IMG/VR virus record: IMGVR_UViG_3300022602_000198 | Span: 1 to 41,041 of that record | Length of the DNA stretch: 41,041 bases | Strand: one strand, 5' to 3' | Source: a virus | In this document: piece by piece, positions 37,341 through 41,041 of the stretch | Layout: the number at the start of each line of letters is the position of its first letter | Numbering within the stretch: position 1 is the stretch's first letter | Position numbers and translations under genes: made by a program | Notes under the pieces: generated by a model | What the model saw: only the letters and a program-made list of their open reading frames with translations | Told to the model about the DNA's origin: nothing | The model's database searches: none

Positions 37341-37474
37341 TGAAGACACTTATCTGTGCAGTTTGGTTATATGCCGTTTCTTTACCGGTTTTTGCTGATG
37401 TGGTGGTTATTCAGACTCCAACCGGTCCTCAAACCACTTGCATCGTTTTAAAAGGGTTAATTAGCTGCTCATAA
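37340..37474 (+). CDS. Small secreted/periplasmic protein (44 aa)
   Basis: Signal peptide MKTLICAVWLYAVSLPVFA (cut after Ala19, before DVVV) followed by a 25-residue mature part with two cysteines (TTC at about 34 and SC at 43) that could be disulfide-bonded. TAATG-coupled to the membrane peptide before it. An exported small protein from the early operon suggests a role at the envelope, such as superinfection exclusion; that role is inference. Confidence 0.65.
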   Translation: MKTLICAVWLYAVSLPVFADVVVIQTPTGPQTTCIVLKGLISCS

Positions 37475-37498
37475 TCGACTCTGTCCCCATTTAAATCG

Positions 37499-37603
37499 TT
37501 ATAAATCAACGACTTGCGGGGTATCCGATGTTTGTGCGGTGTTTGAAATGAAAAATGCTGAAAAAACCACTTATAAATCAACGACTTGCGGGGTATCCGA
37601 TGT
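37499..37603. repeat. 33-bp direct repeats with TATCCGATG words
   Basis: Two identical 33-bp copies at 37499-37531 and 37571-37603, 72 bp apart. Each contains TATCCGATG (37522-37530, 37594-37602); a third word abuts the second copy (37603-37611) and inverted copies lie at 37678-37686 and 30602-30610. The words look like iterons. Confidence 0.75.
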
Positions 37604-37702
37604 ATCCGATGTATTTTCAAGTCATTCCATATAATATTTATTTTTTATTTTTTATTTTTTAAATAAACATAAATAAACATCGGATACACCGGATACCCCG
37701 CA
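37587..37702. repeat. 26-bp inverted repeat around an AT-rich loop
   Basis: Arms 37587-37612 and 37677-37702 match at 25 of 26 positions. The 64-nt loop is almost all A and T. The right arm's CCCCGCA can also pair with TGCGGGG at 37740-37746, so two mutually exclusive structures exist. Confidence 0.75.
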
Positions 37703-37764
37703 GTGCCTTGTTTTTAAAGGAGATTTTTTGGGAAAATCGTGCGGGGTTGACGGGGAAGACGATG
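37609..37764. repeat. 155-bp duplicated intergenic element, copy 2
   Basis: Partner of 30534-30688, in the same orientation. Identical parts: 37670-37710 (41 bp) and 37739-37764 (26 bp). It lies at the upstream border of the primase promoter, just as copy 1 lies beside promoter E. Confidence 0.8.
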
Positions 37765-37787
37765 TTCATAAAACTGTCACAATTATT

Positions 37788-37802
37788 TTTCACAATGTGA
37801 AA
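37788..37802. promoter_or_regulatory. Palindrome TTTCACAATGTGAAA at the primase promoter
   Basis: Perfect 7-bp arms with a 1-nt centre. It occupies the place where TAGGGCG stands in the late promoters (first 7 bases are 16 bp upstream of TGCATTAGT). Candidate operator or activator site. Confidence 0.5.
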
Positions 37803-37810
37803 CGAGGATT

Positions 37811-37827
37811 TGCATTAGTAAGTATAA
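37811..37827 (+). promoter_or_regulatory. Phage promoter core, copy F (primase unit)
   Basis: Plus strand: TGCATTAGT (37811-37819), AAGTATAA with the invariant A at 37826, giving a leader of 15 nt before the ATG at 37841. No TAGGGCG box; a palindrome sits there instead. Same orientation as the gene it precedes. Confidence 0.6.
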
Positions 37828-37840
37828 CAAAAGAGAAAAA

Positions 37841-40144
37841 ATGATCAAACCGACACCACTACCAGTCCAGTTCAACAGCATACCGATGGAACTCAAGCGC
37901 ATCCCGCGTTGGGTACTTTGGAAGTTTGTTGAAATTGGCGATGAAAGCAATAAACGCTGGTCAAAGATCCCCACACAGGCATCCGGCCAACCTGCCAGCT
38001 CAACCAATCCGGATACATGGACAGACTTTCTGACTGTCCAGCATGAGTATGAAGCCAACCCAAGCAAATACGCAGGCATCGGATTTGTTTTCTCCGGTGA
38101 CGACGATATTATTGGTGTCGATCTGGATGACTGCTACGACCACCTCACCGGCGGTTTCATAAATGCTGCATCGCAGCAATTAGCCTCCAAAATCGATGGC
38201 TATATGGAGATTAGCCCATCAGGCACAGGCGTCAAAATATTCACACGCGCCAATCTGCCAGCCAGCCACGTTGACCATGCCATCGGTTTGGAGATATACC
38301 CCAAATCGCGATTCTTTACAGTCACTGGGCACCACCTTAGCGGCGCTTTACCGAGCGACGTTCAAGACCTGACGACTATCGTGCCACCACGCACGATAAC
38401 TCGGACAGGGGATGCCTTTGCTGACTATGTGCCACCACTCGAAGACTATGACGTGGCGCGGGTCGAGACTGAGATCCTGGCCAATCTACCCCAAGAGATG
38501 TACGGGTATGACGATTGGCTTAAAGTCGGCATGATCATGCATCACCAGTTTGATGGCGACGTTGAAGCGTTAGAAGCATGGGATCGTTGGAGCTCACAAG
38601 GACCGGACTACCACACCGATGCATGTGCCAGCAAGTGGCGAACATTCAAAGGCTCTGGTGCGACATTGCGCTCGCTCTTATTTATTGTCAATCAGGCCAA
38701 ACAGGTCGAGGCGCTCAAACGCGGCGAGATTATCCTTGATCAAAATGTCATGAATCAGGCGCGTGTATTCCTAGACAATACGTACTCCAGTGAAGAAGGC
38801 TATCGTCTTGTGCACTATGCTAGTGACTTTTATATGCATGCCAAGACACACTACGAGATTATCGAAGAGGCCACGATTCGCTCTGAGCTGTACAAGCTCT
38901 TAGACAAATGTCAAAAGACTGGCAAGCAAGGCGCTCTTTTGCCGTTCAATCCAAACCCAGCGTCTGTCTCTGCAGCCCTTGATGCTACTAAATCCATTGT
39001 GCACTTGCCAAACCATGCACATACCAAACCACCGATTTGGTTAGCTGACTATGCTCAGTCCAAACCGGACGCATCTAAATTGATTTCACTGCAAAATGGT
39101 TTATTCCATCTTGAAGACTCAATTTTGCTGCCACACTCACTAGGTTTCTTTACTCAGAACTCATTGCCGTTTGAGTACAACCCACAGGCACAGTGTCCGG
39201 TGTGGATGCAGTTCTTACAATCTGTATGGCCGGACGATCAAGAGTCGATTGTCTGCCTGCAAGAGATGTTTGGTTATATCATCTCAGGCGATACTCGCCA
39301 ACAGAAGTTTTTTAATATCATCGGCCCACGCCGTTCAGGCAAGGGAACTATTAACAAAGTGTTAGTCGAGCTATTGGGGCAACACAACACTGTCGCACCT
39401 GAATTAGGAGAACTTTGTGATACCTTTGGTCTGCAGCCTTGGCTGGGTAAGCTCCTCGCTTCTTTTACTGATGCAAGAGCACCTGACCGCAATCGATCTG
39501 CTGTTGTATCTCAGTTGCTCCGTATTGTGGGCGGCGATACCATTACTGTCAACCGAAAAAACAAAGAGTCTTGGAATGGTTATCTCCCTACTCGCATTGT
39601 TATTTACTCTAACGAGGTTATTCAGCTAACGGAAAACTCCAACGCGCTCACCGGCCGTATGATTATGTTTAAGATGACCAAGTCGTTTTGGAGTAAGGAA
39701 GACACCGATCTGTCATTCAAGCTGCGTGGTGAATTGTCCGGTATCTTTAACTGGGCAATGGAAGGACTCAAGCGCCGCTTAGCCCGTGGCGGTTACTTCA
39801 TTCAGCCTCAGTCTGGTAAAGAGCTTTTAGACCTTGCTGCTAAATCAGGCAATCCGTTCTTGGAGTTTATGGAAGACACACTAGTACTAGATCCAATGGC
39901 ATCGGTTAAGAAGTCTGAGCTGTATGAGTGCTGGAAACACTGGGCGATTAAGAAGGGCATGCCGCCTGGCACCGAGCAGGCGTTCAAGCGTCGCTTTGCA
40001 GCGGCAACACAGGAGAGCGGCATTCAGGCACAAGAGACTCGAGTGAACGGAGAGCGTCTAAATCTATTTGCTGGTGCAAAGTTTACTGAAAGGGCGCAAC
40101 GCCACGTGGATCAGCAGGTAATTTTTGAAGAGGACATTTACTAA
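37841..40144 (+). CDS. Primase-helicase, primase-polymerase plus SF3 helicase (767 aa)
   Basis: Starts phage DNA replication. The N-terminal 200 residues are a primase-polymerase-type domain: D94-L-D96-D97 (GVDLDDCYD), SPSGTGVKIF, LEIYPKSRFFTVTG and WVLWKF near the start. About 210-300 is a PriCT-like region (YGYDDWLKVGMIMHHQ, ACASKWRTFKGSGATLRSLL). The C-terminal half is a D5-like superfamily 3 helicase: Walker A GPRRSGKGT (495-503), acidic LASFTDARA (about 540-548) and IVIYSNEV as the sensor Asn. Length fits phage/plasmid primase-helicases of this type. The TATCCGATG/inverted-repeat region just upstream makes an origin-proximal initiator plausible. It has its own promoter, apart from the early operon. 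Confidence 0.88.
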   Translation: MIKPTPLPVQFNSIPMELKRIPRWVLWKFVEIGDESNKRWSKIPTQASGQPASSTNPDTWTDFLTVQHEYEANPSKYAGIGFVFSGDDDIIGVDLDDCYDHLTGGFINAASQQLASKIDGYMEISPSGTGVKIFTRANLPASHVDHAIGLEIYPKSRFFTVTGHHLSGALPSDVQDLTTIVPPRTITRTGDAFADYVPPLEDYDVARVETEILANLPQEMYGYDDWLKVGMIMHHQFDGDVEALEAWDRWSSQGPDYHTDACASKWRTFKGSGATLRSLLFIVNQAKQVEALKRGEIILDQNVMNQARVFLDNTYSSEEGYRLVHYASDFYMHAKTHYEIIEEATIRSELYKLLDKCQKTGKQGALLPFNPNPASVSAALDATKSIVHLPNHAHTKPPIWLADYAQSKPDASKLISLQNGLFHLEDSILLPHSLGFFTQNSLPFEYNPQAQCPVWMQFLQSVWPDDQESIVCLQEMFGYIISGDTRQQKFFNIIGPRRSGKGTINKVLVELLGQHNTVAPELGELCDTFGLQPWLGKLLASFTDARAPDRNRSAVVSQLLRIVGGDTITVNRKNKESWNGYLPTRIVIYSNEVIQLTENSNALTGRMIMFKMTKSFWSKEDTDLSFKLRGELSGIFNWAMEGLKRRLARGGYFIQPQSGKELLDLAAKSGNPFLEFMEDTLVLDPMASVKKSELYECWKHWAIKKGMPPGTEQAFKRRFAAATQESGIQAQETRVNGERLNLFAGAKFTERAQRHVDQQVIFEEDIY

Positions 40145-40275
40145 TGATTAGTTTATTGACTGCATTTTTTATGTATTATTCCGATGCACCATGGTATTGG
40201 TGGGCTGTATGGATTGTAATCTTCACAGTCCGCAGTCTGTCTCAACTCATCTCTTTGTATATAAAGATGCAATGA
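40144..40275 (+). CDS. Small membrane protein (43 aa)
   Basis: TAATG-coupled to the primase. Two hydrophobic parts: LLTAFFMYYSDAPWYWWAVW and IVIFTVRSLSQLISLYI, aromatic-rich. Overlaps the next gene by ATGA. Unknown function. Confidence 0.6.
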   Translation: MISLLTAFFMYYSDAPWYWWAVWIVIFTVRSLSQLISLYIKMQ

Positions 40276-40547
40276 AATCGTTTCAATTTCCACGCATCGT
40301 CAAACGCAAACTCTTCACCATCATCTTTGGCGGTGTGGGTAAGCGTCGGTATGTGCAGGACTTTATGTCATACACACCAAGCCCACTGACGCGTGTTGTT
40401 GCGCCCCTATCAGTCAAGCGTTTTAAAATGCAGAAGATCCGCCGCGCTCATCAAGGCTGGCGCAACAGAACGTTCGGCACTATTCAGGCAATTAAGATTC
40501 GGCTACAATTTGGCAGACGACCTGTAGTGCCACAGTTTAGGAGATAA
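40272..40547 (+). CDS. Basic hypothetical protein (91 aa)
   Basis: Start at ATG 40272 rather than 40191. KSFQFPRIVKRKLFTIIFGG, then MQKIRRAHQGWRNRTFGTIQ; very basic with many Arg/Lys, probably nucleic-acid binding. Unrecognised. Confidence 0.55.
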   Translation: MKSFQFPRIVKRKLFTIIFGGVGKRRYVQDFMSYTPSPLTRVVAPLSVKRFKMQKIRRAHQGWRNRTFGTIQAIKIRLQFGRRPVVPQFRR

Positions 40548-40548
40548 C

Positions 40549-40746
40549 ATGAAGCTATATAATTTAAAACATGGTGACAACTTCAAGATCATTGATCAAG
40601 AGATCAAGGTGCCACCAGCCGCACCACAACCAGCCGATGACGTAACGTATCACTACACCCACGTTGACGGTATATACGCACCATGCGAAGGCACAGACGG
40701 TGAGCGTTATTATTTTGCCGCATGGACAGAAGTGGAGCTAGTATGA
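40549..40746 (+). CDS. Small protein (65 aa)
   Basis: KLYNLKHGDNFKIIDQEIKV then APQPADDVTYHYTHVDGIYA; a beta-rich fold with GERYYFAAWTEVELV. Unrecognised. Overlaps the next gene by 4 bp. Confidence 0.55.
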   Translation: MKLYNLKHGDNFKIIDQEIKVPPAAPQPADDVTYHYTHVDGIYAPCEGTDGERYYFAAWTEVELV

Positions 40747-40937
40747 GAGACGGCGGCAAGGGTGACAAGCAACGCCCACTTGGCGTACCAAAGGAGCAGT
40801 TTGAGAATAACTGGGACGCTATATTTGGTAACAAGAAAGAAGAGTGGGATCCATACGAGTACCTATGCCCAAACTGTGTATCACCATGGAAGTGCAATGG
40901 ACCACACATACAGGAAGAAAACGATGAACGCAAATGA
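40743..40937 (+). CDS. Small protein with GKGDKQRP and two Cys motif (64 aa)
   Basis: Start at ATG 40743 (ATGA overlap with the previous stop). RDGGKGDKQRPLGVPKEQFE, then NNWDAIFG and CPNCVSPWKCNGPH, a possible zinc-binding part. The 'GGKGDxxRP' start and WD-x-IF segment recur in small phage proteins of unknown role. Confidence 0.65.
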   Translation: MRDGGKGDKQRPLGVPKEQFENNWDAIFGNKKEEWDPYEYLCPNCVSPWKCNGPHIQEENDERK

Positions 40938-41041
40938 ACTAGCTGAACTAATTGAGCACTTAGAAAATGCAAAGTATATTGGTGCAAGTAAAGCTGCCAC
41001 CATGCTACGCCAGCAACAAGCTGAAATAGAGGCGTTGAAAG
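40924..41041 (+). CDS. Partial helical protein at the right edge
   Basis: ATG at 40924, running off the window. Visible product: NANELAELIEHLENAKYIGA, KAATMLRQQQAEIEALK; a helical protein overlapping the previous gene by 14 bp. Function unknown. Confidence 0.55.
   Translation, partial: MNANELAELIEHLENAKYIGASKAATMLRQQQAEIEALK

Larger units (their letters stand above)
37475..37840. other. Repeat-rich intergenic region before the primase gene
   Basis: 366 bp without coding character. It holds two 33-bp direct repeats, copies of a TATCCGATG word, a 26-bp inverted repeat flanking an AT-rich loop, the second 155-bp element, a 15-bp palindrome and promoter F. Any frame here is a by-product of the repeats. 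Confidence 0.7.

Noticed and set aside
37429-37620. A short minus-strand frame with a repeated RIPRKSLIY segment
   Set aside because: The repeat simply reflects the 33-bp DNA repeats in non-coding sequence.
40184-40198. TGCACCATGGTATTG, resembling the TGCACCA palindromes
   Set aside because: The arms do not match fully, there is no 3-nt centre, and it lies in a gene.
1-41041. tRNA genes
   Set aside because: No cloverleaf-like sequence was noticed in the intergenic regions, although this was by eye and not with a covariance model.

Overview
The window is most of the genome of a tailed double-stranded DNA phage. It carries a terminase large subunit, portal, scaffold-like protein, HK97-type major capsid, neck and tail proteins, a fibre cluster, and a complete lysis cassette with endolysin and nested Rz/Rz1 spanins. 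The spanin pair, a lipobox and a Sec-type signal peptide point to a Gram-negative host. There is no tape-measure, sheath or tail-tube gene, and the neck proteins resemble those of short-tailed phages, so a podovirus-like virion is likely. The gene content resembles uncultured aquatic phages, but the host cannot be named. No integrase, repressor, DNA polymerase, RNA polymerase or tRNA gene was seen.

Layout. Positions 1 to about 30,460 are transcribed leftward (minus strand) and hold the late genes. In transcription order these are: a 102-residue protein, an intein-like Hint protein and TerL; a 178-residue protein, portal and a 70-residue protein; a 63-residue protein, GroES-like co-chaperonin, scaffold, two capsid-region proteins, major capsid and an HNH endonuclease; three structural proteins, an 896-residue collagen-like fibre, glycosyltransferases, more fibres each paired with a small chaperone-like gene, and the lysis cassette; then Gly/Lys-rich small proteins, two neck/adaptor proteins, a fibre-like protein, a nozzle-like protein and a partial gene running off the left edge. 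Positions 30,460-31,435 are a divergent, repeat-rich control region. From 31,436 to 37,474 a rightward early operon of about 23 mostly tiny, tightly coupled genes encodes a GP88-like protein, an RNA polymerase sigma factor and a cytosine-C5 DNA methyltransferase. A second repeat-rich region (37,475-37,840) precedes a primase-helicase and further small genes to the right edge.

The most notable signal is regulatory. The nine-base word TGCATTAGT followed by a TATA-like tract occurs at six intergenic places, each in the correct orientation at the head of a transcription unit: five leftward late units and the rightward primase unit. At four of the five late sites it is preceded by TAGGGCG (or TAGGGGCG) at exactly 16 bp. 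This bipartite element looks like a phage-specific promoter. The early operon, headed by a sigma70-like promoter with a palindrome in its spacer, encodes a 191-residue sigma factor that appears to lack region 4. The economical model is host sigma70, then phage sigma, then bipartite late promoters.

Other points worth attention are a 155-bp element present in both control regions (one copy beside a DnaA box, the other in a large inverted repeat), four identical-arm palindromes in the divergent region, an intein-like protein with degraded catalytic motifs next to TerL, a long ribosome-binding-site-preceded reading frame nested inside the methyltransferase gene, and glycosyltransferases embedded among collagen-like fibre genes.
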